Source of the DNA: an uncultured Lachnospiraceae bacterium
GTDB lineage: Bacteria > Bacillota_A > Clostridia > Lachnospirales > Lachnospiraceae
Assembly (NCBI GenBank): GCA_910587495.1
Contig: CAJUMT010000219.1
Coordinates: forward strand, 1-5,217
Length of the DNA: 5,217 nt
Direction: 5' to 3'
A model generated the notes under the pieces. It searched no databases, was not told where the DNA came from, and was given only the letters and a program-made list of their open reading frames with translations. The number at the start of each line of letters is the position of its first letter. Within the stretch, counting starts at the first letter, position 1. Both the position numbers and the translations under genes were made by a program. Of the stretch, positions 1-5,217 are shown in pieces.

Positions 1-57
1 TTCTTACCAGAAAGGAGCCATTTTTTACCAAAAACACAAACTATTTTACACTACCTC
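1..57. mobile_element. Possible insertion-sequence end (tentative)
   Basis: These bases are AT-rich (19 G or C in 57), unlike the following gene. None of the three forward frames gives the hydrophobic helix that should precede this point of a Lac-family EIIC. EIIC-like sequence starts immediately after, at about nt 58. Read on the minus strand, the tract begins GAGGTAGTGTAAAATAG and continues with a TTTGTG-type run. My recollection is that this style of terminus occurs in IS256/Mutator-type elements, but I cannot confirm it here. No transposase is visible, the second end lies outside the window, and target duplications cannot be examined. A highly diverged EIIC segment or an assembly join are alternatives. 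Confidence 0.35.
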
Positions 58-876
58 TGGATCACCAGTATTAAAAGGCTTCAGATTAACCTGGGAGACA
101 GTATTTCTCCGGCGGTAGGCAAGTCTTTCAATGTGCTAATTCCGTTTATACTGATCATGTCTTTCTTCGCATTGATCAGTGCAGTCCTGAACAACCTGTT
201 CCATACGGACCTGGTGCAGATCATTACAATGCTGATCCAGGAACCGCTGCGCACGGCGACTACCGGGCTGGCAGGCTGCATCTTTCTTTACAGTCTGGGC
301 AATTTTCTCTGGCTTCTGGGCATCCATCAGTCGGTCATCTACAGTTCCATATTGGAGCCGCTGCTGATCGTAAATATGACGTTGAATATGGCGGCCTATG
401 CGGCGGGGGAAGCAATCCCCAATATTATCAATGTGGCATTTGTGCCGGCGTTCGGTCTGCTGGGAGGTTCCGGTTCCACGATCTGCCTTCTGATTGCCAC
501 TTTGATCGTCAGCCGGAATGCAGCTACAAAAAGCGTATCGAAGATGGCGCTTGTGCCGGGGCTTTTCAATATCAATGAGCCGGTGATCTTTGGATACCCG
601 ATCGTGTACAATGTCTGTATGGCAATTCCGTTTGTACTGACGCCGGCCATGGGCATTATCATTGCCTATATTGCGACCTCGTTAAACTTCATGAACAAAT
701 GCGTGGTGTATATTCCGTGGACGCCCCCGCCTCTTTTAAGCGGATATCTGGCGACTGCAGGAGACTGGCGTGCGATTATTGTCCAGGCGCTGATTCTGGT
801 AATAGGTATACTGATCTACATACCTTTTGTTAAAATGAATGACATTGTTATGGAAAAAACCATGGCGTCAGAATAA
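1..876 (+). CDS. PTS EIIC permease, Lac/cellobiose family, 5'-partial
   Basis: Membrane channel subunit of a Lac-family phosphotransferase system, which moves a beta-glucoside-type sugar across the membrane for phosphorylation by EIIB. The frame is open from the left edge; 291 codons plus TAA are visible, while the family is usually about 430-450 residues, so roughly the first third is missing. Recognisable EIIC begins around nt 58-70, at the segment before the domain start LGDSISPAVGKSF. Several hydrophobic helices follow, then GIH (His at nt 325-327), the family hallmark NINEPVIFG (Glu at nt 577-579), a VYIPWTPPP loop (nt 706-732) and a final helix ending IYIPFVK. The His and Glu match the residues implicated in substrate binding in this family. 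The first ~19 codons are AT-rich and lack the expected transmembrane helix, so the gene may be truncated by an insertion and non-functional. EIIB follows 36 bases downstream. Gene order suggests a GmuC/CelB-like role; the exact sugar is unproven. Confidence 0.88.
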   Translation, partial: FLPERSHFLPKTQTILHYLWITSIKRLQINLGDSISPAVGKSFNVLIPFILIMSFFALISAVLNNLFHTDLVQIITMLIQEPLRTATTGLAGCIFLYSLGNFLWLLGIHQSVIYSSILEPLLIVNMTLNMAAYAAGEAIPNIINVAFVPAFGLLGGSGSTICLLIATLIVSRNAATKSVSKMALVPGLFNINEPVIFGYPIVYNVCMAIPFVLTPAMGIIIAYIATSLNFMNKCVVYIPWTPPPLLSGYLATAGDWRAIIVQALILVIGILIYIPFVKMNDIVMEKTMASE

Positions 877-897
877 AAAAACGTGTAAAATTAAGAA

Positions 898-903
898 AAG
901 GAG
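898..903 (+). promoter_or_regulatory. Ribosome binding site of EIIB
   Basis: AAGGAG lies nine bases before the ATG at 913 and fixes that start. The 36-base gap after EIIC holds no terminator and no convincing promoter, so EIIB is probably co-transcribed with EIIC. Confidence 0.8.
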
Positions 904-912
904 ACAAAGACT

Positions 913-1215
913 ATGAAAAAGATTCTGTTGGTATGTAATGCAGGTATGTCCACCAGCATGTTGGTGGCAAAGATGAAAAAAGCGGCTGAGGCAAAAGGCG
1001 CCGATGTGAGCATTGAAGCAAAATCCCTGTCCGAAGCAAAAGCAGAAATTTCCGCTGCGGACATCGTACTCCTGGGGCCGCAGATCCGCTATGAACTGGA
1101 TAATGTAAAGAAAGTGGCAGGAAGCGTTCCGGTAGAAGCGATCGACATGCGGGATTATGGCATGATGAACGGTGAGAAAGTCCTTTCCCATGCGATGGAG
1201 GTGATGGGCGCATGA
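913..1215 (+). CDS. PTS EIIB, Lac/cellobiose family
   Basis: Cytoplasmic phosphocarrier of 100 residues that takes phosphate from EIIA on a cysteine and passes it to the sugar held by EIIC. The protein opens with MKKILLVCNAGMSTS: a beta strand followed by the P-loop-like phosphate-binding loop, with the phosphorylated Cys at residue 8. The following AAEAKGADVSIEA and ADIVLLGPQIRY segments are typical of CelA/ChbB/GmuB proteins, and the length is that of the family. The ATG has a good AAGGAG site. The stop overlaps the EIIA start as ATGA, which points to translational coupling. Family assignment is secure. Substrate (cellobiose, chitobiose, mannobiose or another beta-disaccharide) cannot be read from the sequence; the downstream fructokinase and mannose-6-phosphate isomerase favour a GmuB-like role. 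Confidence 0.95.
   Translation: MKKILLVCNAGMSTSMLVAKMKKAAEAKGADVSIEAKSLSEAKAEISAADIVLLGPQIRYELDNVKKVAGSVPVEAIDMRDYGMMNGEKVLSHAMEVMGA
1197..1204 (+). promoter_or_regulatory. Ribosome binding site of EIIA inside EIIB
   Basis: GGAGGTGA is an eight-base match to the anti-Shine-Dalgarno region. It lies seven bases before the EIIA ATG at 1212 and within the last codons of EIIB. Its strength supports the overlapping ATGA start. Confidence 0.85.
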
Positions 1216-1523
1216 CTGTTGAAGAATTTGAACTGACTTGTATGCAGATGATCACCAACAGCGGAAGCGCAAAATCCAGCTATATTGAAGCCATCCAGAA
1301 GGCGAAAGCAGGGCAGCCGGAAGAGGCGGAGCGTCTGATGAAAGAAGGAGATCAGTTTTTCACCGAAGCCCACAGCGTACACGGGAACCTGCTCGCGCAG
1401 GAGGCGTCCGGAGAGAAAGTGGATTTTTCTCTGATCCTGATGCATGCGGAGGATCAGATGGCCAGTACGGAGATGGCGAAAGTGATGGCAAGAGAATTGA
1501 TTGAATTGTACCAGAAGAAATAA
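1212..1523 (+). CDS. PTS EIIA, Lac/cellobiose family
   Basis: Cytoplasmic phosphocarrier of 103 residues that accepts phosphate from HPr and passes it to EIIB. Proteins of this family are all-helical and form trimers. The active histidine is in LMHAEDQM at residue 78, with the conserved Asp at 81 that binds the trimer metal ion in LacA-type EIIA; both numbers match the classical lactococcal protein. The N-terminal helix contains SGSAKSSYIEAI, normal for the family, where small residues pack the trimer, and the length is typical. The start overlaps the EIIB stop (ATGA) and has a very strong ribosome binding site. A rho-independent terminator begins eight bases after the stop, so this looks like the last gene of the PTS transcript. 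Equivalent to GmuA/CelC/ChbA; substrate not determinable. Confidence 0.95.
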   Translation: MTVEEFELTCMQMITNSGSAKSSYIEAIQKAKAGQPEEAERLMKEGDQFFTEAHSVHGNLLAQEASGEKVDFSLILMHAEDQMASTEMAKVMARELIELYQKK

Positions 1524-1531
1524 AGTAAATC

Positions 1532-1572
1532 AAAAAAGGCTGCGCCAGGCGTATATGGCGGCAGCCTTTTTT
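1532..1572. terminator. Rho-independent terminator after EIIA, symmetric
   Basis: AAAAAAGGCTGC (1532-1543) pairs perfectly with GCAGCCTTTTTT (1561-1572), a 12-base-pair stem ending in six T residues. The 17-base loop has a further GCC/GGC pairing (1544-1546 with 1557-1559). Because the stem carries A and T tracts on both sides, it could act in either direction. It separates the PTS genes from the kinase/isomerase pair. Confidence 0.85.
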
Positions 1573-1590
1573 GAAATAAATTTATATAAC

Positions 1591-1596
1591 AGGAGA
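1591..1596 (+). promoter_or_regulatory. Ribosome binding site deciding the fructokinase start
   Basis: AGGAGA lies six bases before ATG 1603. The same frame is open back to 1501, but that part overlaps the end of EIIA and the terminator hairpin and has no ribosome binding site, so the start is placed here. Confidence 0.85.
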
Positions 1597-1602
1597 ATCA
1601 AT

Positions 1603-2478
1603 ATGAGATTTGGAGCATTAGAGGCAGGCGGCACAAAGATGGTGTGCGCAGTCGGCAATGAGAACGGGGAGATCTTAGACAGGATATTGATCCCCACAGA
1701 GACACCCGCGGTCACCATGCCAAAGCTTGCTGCCTATTTTCAGGATAAAGAGATCCATGCGTTGGGGATCGGATGCTTTGGCCCCATTGACCTGAATCCA
1801 AAATCCGATACATACGGCTGCATTACGACCACTTCTAAACTGGCATGGAAGCATTACGATATCTGCGGGTATTTCAGGGAGCATTTAAAAGTGCCCATTG
1901 GTTTTGATACGGATGTGAACGGTTCCATGTTAGGAGAAGCTACCTGGGGCTGCGCGAAGGGGCTGGACACTGCCGTTTACATTACCATAGGGACGGGCGT
2001 CGGAGTCGGCGTGCTGGCAGGCGGAAAGCTGCTTCACGGCATGCAGCATCCGGAAGGCGGCCATATTCTGATTCCCAGAAGGGAGGATGATACTTATGCG
2101 GGGAAATGCCCTTACCACGGAACCTGTCTGGAAGGATTGGCAGCCGGTCCGGCCATTGAGGAGCGATGGGGAGAAAAAGCGGTAAGCCTTGCAGGACGTC
2201 CTGAAGTGTGGGACTTAGAAGCGTATTATCTGGCGTATGCCGTTACCAACTATATTCTGCTGTTGTCTCCTCAGAAAATTATCCTGGGCGGCGGCGTCAT
2301 GCATCAGGAACAGCTGATGCCGCTGGTGAGGAAAAAAGTAAAAGAGATGCTTGGAGGATATGTGGAGACAAAAGAACTTGCGGATATGGACAGCTACCTG
2401 GTGCTGCCGTCCCTTAATGATAACCAGGGGATTTTGGGGGCGCTGAAACTCGGAATGGATGCAGGAGGACGGATATGA
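1603..2478 (+). CDS. scrK: ROK-family fructokinase (ScrK/GmuE type)
   Basis: Cytoplasmic ATP-dependent kinase of 291 residues, expected to convert fructose to fructose 6-phosphate; relatives also accept mannose. The N-terminal phosphate-binding motif is EAGGTKM (residues 7-13); Glu in place of the usual ROK Asp is characteristic of the ScrK/GmuE branch. GCFGPIDL (58-65) is typical of these fructokinases. FDTDVNGSMLGE (101-112) carries the catalytic Asp104. TIGTGVGVG (128-136) is the second phosphate loop. PEGGH (150-154) supplies sugar-contacting Glu151 and His154, and His154 with Cys169, His172 and Cys175 forms the probable zinc site. There is no N-terminal helix-turn-helix, so it is an enzyme and not a ROK repressor. 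Length matches the B. subtilis family. The start follows the AGGAGA site. The stop overlaps the next gene's start as ATGA. Nearest context parallel: gmuE, beside the isomerase gene gmuF. Confidence 0.93.
   Translation: MRFGALEAGGTKMVCAVGNENGEILDRILIPTETPAVTMPKLAAYFQDKEIHALGIGCFGPIDLNPKSDTYGCITTTSKLAWKHYDICGYFREHLKVPIGFDTDVNGSMLGEATWGCAKGLDTAVYITIGTGVGVGVLAGGKLLHGMQHPEGGHILIPRREDDTYAGKCPYHGTCLEGLAAGPAIEERWGEKAVSLAGRPEVWDLEAYYLAYAVTNYILLLSPQKIILGGGVMHQEQLMPLVRKKVKEMLGGYVETKELADMDSYLVLPSLNDNQGILGALKLGMDAGGRI
2463..2468 (+). promoter_or_regulatory. Ribosome binding site of the ManA-ROK fusion
   Basis: AGGAGG lies six bases before ATG 2475, inside the last codons of the fructokinase. With the ATGA overlap it indicates coupled translation of the two genes. 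Confidence 0.85.
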
Positions 2479-4328
2479 GTGTATTAAAGTTAAAACCAAG
2501 CTGTAAAGATTATCTGTGGGGCGGTCGCAGACTGATCGAAGAATACGGCAAAACCTATGACGGCGACGTGCTGGCGGAGACCTGGGAGCTGTCCTGCCAT
2601 CCGGACGGACCGTCGAGGATCATAAATGGAAAGTACGCGGGAAAGACGCTGCAGGAATATATTGATATGGAGGGCAGGGAAGTGTTGGGAACCCACTGCA
2701 GGCGCTTCCGGGATTTCCCGATTCTGACAAAATTCATCGACGCTAAGGACAATCTCTCCATTCAGGTCCACCCGGACAACCGGTATGCCCTGAAAAATGA
2801 AGGGCAGTATGGAAAGACGGAGATGTGGTATGTCATGGATGCAGGAAAAGAAGCATTTCTATACTACGGATTTAAACGGGAAGTCGGTCTGGAAGAGTTT
2901 GCCAGAAGAATAGAAGAAGATACACTTCTGGAAGTATTAAACGCGGTTCCTGTGCAGAAAGGAGATGTGCTGTTTATAGAATCCGGCACCATCCACGCCA
3001 TCGGGAAAGATATTCTGATTGCGGAGATTCAGCAAAATTCCAATGTGACTTATCGGGTATATGATTATGGAAGGGTGGGCAAAGACGGCAAAAAGCGTGA
3101 CCTGCATATTGAAAAAGCCCTGGCTGTCACCAACCGGGTTCCGATCATCAAAGACAAAAGCAGTTATCCTCATATAGCGGACTGCGATTATTTTACTGTC
3201 GATAAGCTGAATCTGGACGGCAATGTCATGAAAAGGATGGAAGGAAATGTCTCCGACGCTTCCTTTGCCAGTATCCTGATACTGGACGGGGAAGGAACGA
3301 TCCAAAGCGGCGGTGAGGCGGAAGCGTACAGGAAAGGGGACAGTTTCTTTATCCCCGCGGGAAGCGGCCCGTATACAATGGAAGGTTCCTGTGACGCCCT
3401 GATCACTACCATCCGGGCGAAAGCGGCGCCGGTCAGGATCGGGATCGATATTGGAGGGACAGACACCCGGATCGGCCTTCTGGATATTCACCAGAAGCTT
3501 TTGGCCTGCGAGATCATGAAGACCGATATAAAACGTCCGGCGGAAGAAATCATAGAAGAGATCGGGGAAAAGACCCTTGCGCTTCTGGAACGCCAGGGCA
3601 TCGCCATGGATCAGTGTGTCAGCGCAGGCGTCAGCGTGCCGGGAACTGTGGACAGGAAAAAAGGCGTTGTATGCTATTCCAACAATATCAAATGGAAAGA
3701 CGTGGAGTTAGTCAGGCAGCTAAGCGCGTATTTGCCGATTCCCGTCCGCATCGCCAATGACGCGGACTGTGCGGTGTTAGGCGAGGCGACCGCAGGCGCA
3801 GGCAGGGAATACCAGGATGTGGTTATGGTTACTCTGGGCATGGGCGTCGGCGGCGGCGTGTTCCTGGACGGGGAACTTTTTGCCGGAAAAAATATCGGCG
3901 GAAGCGAGCTGGGCCATATGGTCATCGTAGAGAACGGAGAACTGTGTACCTGCGGAAGGCATGGGTGTCTGGAAGCCTATGTATCTTCCACGGGATTAAA
4001 AAGGGATGCCTTTCGCATAACCCAAAAAGAAATGACGCCCGGGGAAATATTTGCCGGGGCGGCGGCAGGCGATAAAGATCTAAAAGATCTGACGGATCTT
4101 TATGCCCGCAGGCTGGGAACAGGGCTTGTAAATATTGTAAATATTTTCCGCCCGCAGCTTGTATTGCTGGGCGGAGAGCTGGCTGAACAGGCCAGGACAT
4201 TGCTGCCTGAACTTCACCGGATGATGAAAGAAGGCTGTTTTGGCGGAGAAGACAGTGAGTGTCCGGATATTGAGATCGCGGCGCTTGGAAACGACGCGGG
4301 CGTCATCGGGGCGGCAAGCCTTATATAA
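2475..4328 (+). CDS. manA: Bifunctional mannose-6-phosphate isomerase / ROK sugar kinase fusion
   Basis: A 617-residue cytoplasmic fusion. Residues 1 to about 313 form a complete class I (cupin) phosphomannose isomerase of the short Firmicutes type (about 315 residues), which interconverts mannose 6-phosphate and fructose 6-phosphate. Zinc ligands are Gln97 and His99 (QVHPD), Glu116 and His174 (GTIHAIG), and TYRVYDYGR (192-200) brings the active-site Arg194. Residues from about 320 to 617 form a complete ROK kinase: phosphate loop DIGGTDT (325-331), VSVPGTVD (386-393), catalytic Asp429 in NDADCAVLGE, GMGVGGG (455-461), sugar-contacting Glu478 and His481 in GSELGHM, and zinc cysteines 491, 493 and 498 in CTCGRHGCLE. 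The linker is only about six residues (RAKAAPV), with no stop or internal ribosome binding site. No helix-turn-helix is present, so the ROK part is probably a glucose or mannose kinase. The pair could take free mannose through to fructose 6-phosphate. Substrate is inferred. Confidence 0.93.
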   Translation: MSVLKLKPSCKDYLWGGRRLIEEYGKTYDGDVLAETWELSCHPDGPSRIINGKYAGKTLQEYIDMEGREVLGTHCRRFRDFPILTKFIDAKDNLSIQVHPDNRYALKNEGQYGKTEMWYVMDAGKEAFLYYGFKREVGLEEFARRIEEDTLLEVLNAVPVQKGDVLFIESGTIHAIGKDILIAEIQQNSNVTYRVYDYGRVGKDGKKRDLHIEKALAVTNRVPIIKDKSSYPHIADCDYFTVDKLNLDGNVMKRMEGNVSDASFASILILDGEGTIQSGGEAEAYRKGDSFFIPAGSGPYTMEGSCDALITTIRAKAAPVRIGIDIGGTDTRIGLLDIHQKLLACEIMKTDIKRPAEEIIEEIGEKTLALLERQGIAMDQCVSAGVSVPGTVDRKKGVVCYSNNIKWKDVELVRQLSAYLPIPVRIANDADCAVLGEATAGAGREYQDVVMVTLGMGVGGGVFLDGELFAGKNIGGSELGHMVIVENGELCTCGRHGCLEAYVSSTGLKRDAFRITQKEMTPGEIFAGAAAGDKDLKDLTDLYARRLGTGLVNIVNIFRPQLVLLGGELAEQARTLLPELHRMMKEGCFGGEDSECPDIEIAALGNDAGVIGAASLI

Positions 4329-4331
4329 AGA

Positions 4332-4363
4332 AAAAAGCAGGGCGAAGAGGTGTCCTGCTTTTT
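4332..4363. terminator. Bidirectional rho-independent terminator between convergent genes
   Basis: AAAAAGCAGG (4332-4341) pairs with CCTGCTTTTT (4354-4363) around a 12-base loop. It starts three bases after the fusion stop codon. The run of six A residues on the left gives a T tract on the opposite strand, so the same hairpin can also end the minus-strand ABC transporter transcript arriving from 4450. Confidence 0.85.
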
Positions 4364-4449
4364 CTTATCCATGAGAGGAAATCTGCCGGTAAAAGAATAC
4401 TCCAGACATGTGTCGGTCATCGAGCTTCGGGATTAACAGTCTGCCCGTT
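4364..4449. other. Short noncoding gap between convergent genes
   Basis: These 86 bases lie between the shared terminator and the stop codon of the minus-strand ABC gene. I see no gene, repeat, RNA or promoter in them. They would be the 3' untranslated tail of the ABC transcript. Small minus-strand reading frames crossing this stretch run into the terminator and the end of the fusion gene and have no recognisable protein content. Confidence 0.6.
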
Positions 4450-5217
4450 TTAACGCGGTTCAGAAACAGGTATGCAAAGCGTATGCTTTTTTTCGTATCG
4501 GTCTGATACGCAGACAAGATCCATCGGAATTTTGTATACTTGTTCCAGGACATCACCAGTGATCGCCTGATCAGGCGGGCCGAAGGCTACTGTATGTCCT
4601 TGGTCAAGCAGAAGAACCCTGTCAGCAATAGAAAAAGGATGTTCCGGACTGTGCGTTGACATAATGATTCCGTAGCTGAGGGCAGATAGCTGCACGATCA
4701 CATCCATTACAAGCTGATGGTTGGCATAATCCAGGCTTGCGCCTGGTTCATCCATGATAAATATCTTTGCATCCTGGCAGATGGCTCTGGCAATCAGGAC
4801 CATCTGCCGTTGTCCACCGCTTAAGGCCGTATATTTTTGATTGGCCAGAGGAAGAATATGGAGCGTCTCCAGTGCAGAGAAAGCTCTGTCTCTGTCTTCC
4901 GGACGAGGCCGTTCCCAAGAGGAAAAATGGCTTGCGCATCCCATGGTGACGATCTCAAGGGCTGTATAGGAAAAGACCGGCGTGTGGTGCTGGGGGATAT
5001 AAGCAATTTCCCTGGCCAGCTCCTTCGGGGAAAATGATGTAGAAGGGAGTCCGTTGATCCGAATGCTGCCTTCTGTGGGGGTGAGAAATCCCAGAAGAAG
5101 CCGGAAAAAAGTCGTTTTTCCACAGCCGTTCGGCCCGAGGACGCTTAAAATCTCTCCGGCTTCCAGATCGCAGCTGATACCGCGGCAGATGTCTTTTTCC
5201 CCATAGCCGCCCCGCAG
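4450..5217 (-). CDS. ABC transporter ATPase, siderophore/cobalamin (FecE/FepC/BtuD) type, 5'-partial
   Basis: Cytoplasmic ATP-hydrolysing subunit of an importer for iron-siderophore, haem or cobalamin. In the window, 255 codons plus TAA are read from the right edge; about ten N-terminal residues and the start lie beyond it. Counting from the first visible codon: Walker A GPNGCGKTT (28-36), Q-loop IPQHHTPVFSY (74-84), ABC signature LSGGQRQ (132-138), Walker B IFIMDEP (152-158, catalytic Glu157), D-loop SLD (161-163) and switch His189 in MSTHSPE. The QHHTP-FSY Q-loop and the LSGGQRQ signature followed by MVLIARAI are typical of the FecE/FepC group (COG1120). All nucleotide-binding motifs are intact. 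The partner permease and binding-protein genes should lie to the right, since this ATPase is often the last gene of such operons. It converges on the sugar locus and is probably functionally unrelated. Metal versus vitamin substrate cannot be told from the ATPase. Confidence 0.93.
   Translation of the reverse strand: MRGGYGEKDICRGISCDLEAGEILSVLGPNGCGKTTFFRLLLGFLTPTEGSIRINGLPSTSFSPKELAREIAYIPQHHTPVFSYTALEIVTMGCASHFSSWERPRPEDRDRAFSALETLHILPLANQKYTALSGGQRQMVLIARAICQDAKIFIMDEPGASLDYANHQLVMDVIVQLSALSYGIIMSTHSPEHPFSIADRVLLLDQGHTVAFGPPDQAITGDVLEQVYKIPMDLVCVSDRYEKKHTLCIPVSEPR

Noticed and set aside
52..70. TGGATCACC match to the 3' end of 16S rRNA
   Set aside because: Only nine bases match, and the flanking sequence is unlike 16S rRNA on both sides. 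It is within the EIIC junction and is a chance match.
133..876. EIIC starting at GTG 133
   Set aside because: The frame is open further left and EIIC-like residues continue upstream to about nt 58. There is no ribosome binding site before 133, and a start there would drop conserved residues.
1497..1530. Weak promoter-like pair TTGATT / TAAAGT at the end of EIIA
   Set aside because: Each box matches only four of six consensus bases in an AT-rich stretch, and the start would fall at the base of the terminator stem. Not strong enough to call.
1501..1602. Longer fructokinase start at TTG 1501
   Set aside because: This extension overlaps the EIIA C-terminus and the terminator hairpin and has no ribosome binding site. 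ATG 1603 has AGGAGA at the right spacing and gives the family N-terminus.
2208..2417. Plus-strand 69-codon ORF inside the fructokinase
   Set aside because: It is an out-of-frame shadow of the conserved fructokinase C-terminus with no ribosome binding site and no family resemblance.
4128..4145. Tandem repeat of GTAAATATT
   Set aside because: It encodes VNIVNI in the LVNIVNIFRP segment, a normal ROK C-terminal helix motif. The repeat follows from the protein sequence.
4214..4420. Minus-strand small ORF after the ABC gene
   Set aside because: It runs through the terminator hairpin and then antisense through the end of the fusion gene, with no recognisable protein content and no good ribosome binding site.
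4494..4510. CGTATC / GATACG inverted repeat, and a small AAAGC/GCTTT hairpin with T run nearby at 4476-4493
   Set aside because: Both lie inside the coding region of the ABC ATPase C-terminus, with stems of only five or six base pairs. Nothing suggests a function beyond coding.

Overview
The window looks like a piece of a Clostridia genome, most likely a Lachnospiraceae-type gut anaerobe. This is inferred from the strong AGGAG-type ribosome binding sites, the roughly balanced GC content, the tight ATGA gene overlaps and the Firmicutes character of the proteins. No marker gene is present, so the assignment is tentative.

Layout. From 1 to 4328 on the plus strand there is a sugar-uptake and hexose-phosphate locus. 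It holds a Lac/cellobiose-family PTS (EIIC, 5' end missing; EIIB; EIIA), a rho-independent terminator (1532-1572), a ROK-family fructokinase, and a 617-residue protein that fuses a class I mannose-6-phosphate isomerase (ManA) to a complete ROK sugar kinase. A symmetric terminator (4332-4363) closes this block. From 4450 to the right edge, on the minus strand and convergent, lies the 3' part of an iron-siderophore/cobalamin-type ABC transporter ATPase whose start is outside the window.

How the genes work together. PTS EIICBA plus ROK fructokinase plus mannose-6-phosphate isomerase resembles the Bacillus subtilis glucomannan (gmu) locus. The likely job is import and phosphorylation of beta-linked gluco- or manno-oligosaccharides. 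A 6-phospho-glycosidase, not in this window, would then release a hexose 6-phosphate and a free hexose. The ROK domain of the fusion would phosphorylate the free hexose, the ManA domain would convert mannose 6-phosphate to fructose 6-phosphate, and the separate ROK kinase would handle fructose or mannose.

Most interesting points. (1) The in-frame ManA-ROK fusion, with both active sites apparently intact and only a few residues between the domains. (2) The AT-rich first ~57 bases, which do not look like EIIC and may be the end of an insertion sequence that has cut off the EIIC N-terminus. (3) A strong hairpin that separates the PTS genes from the metabolic genes with no visible promoter after it.
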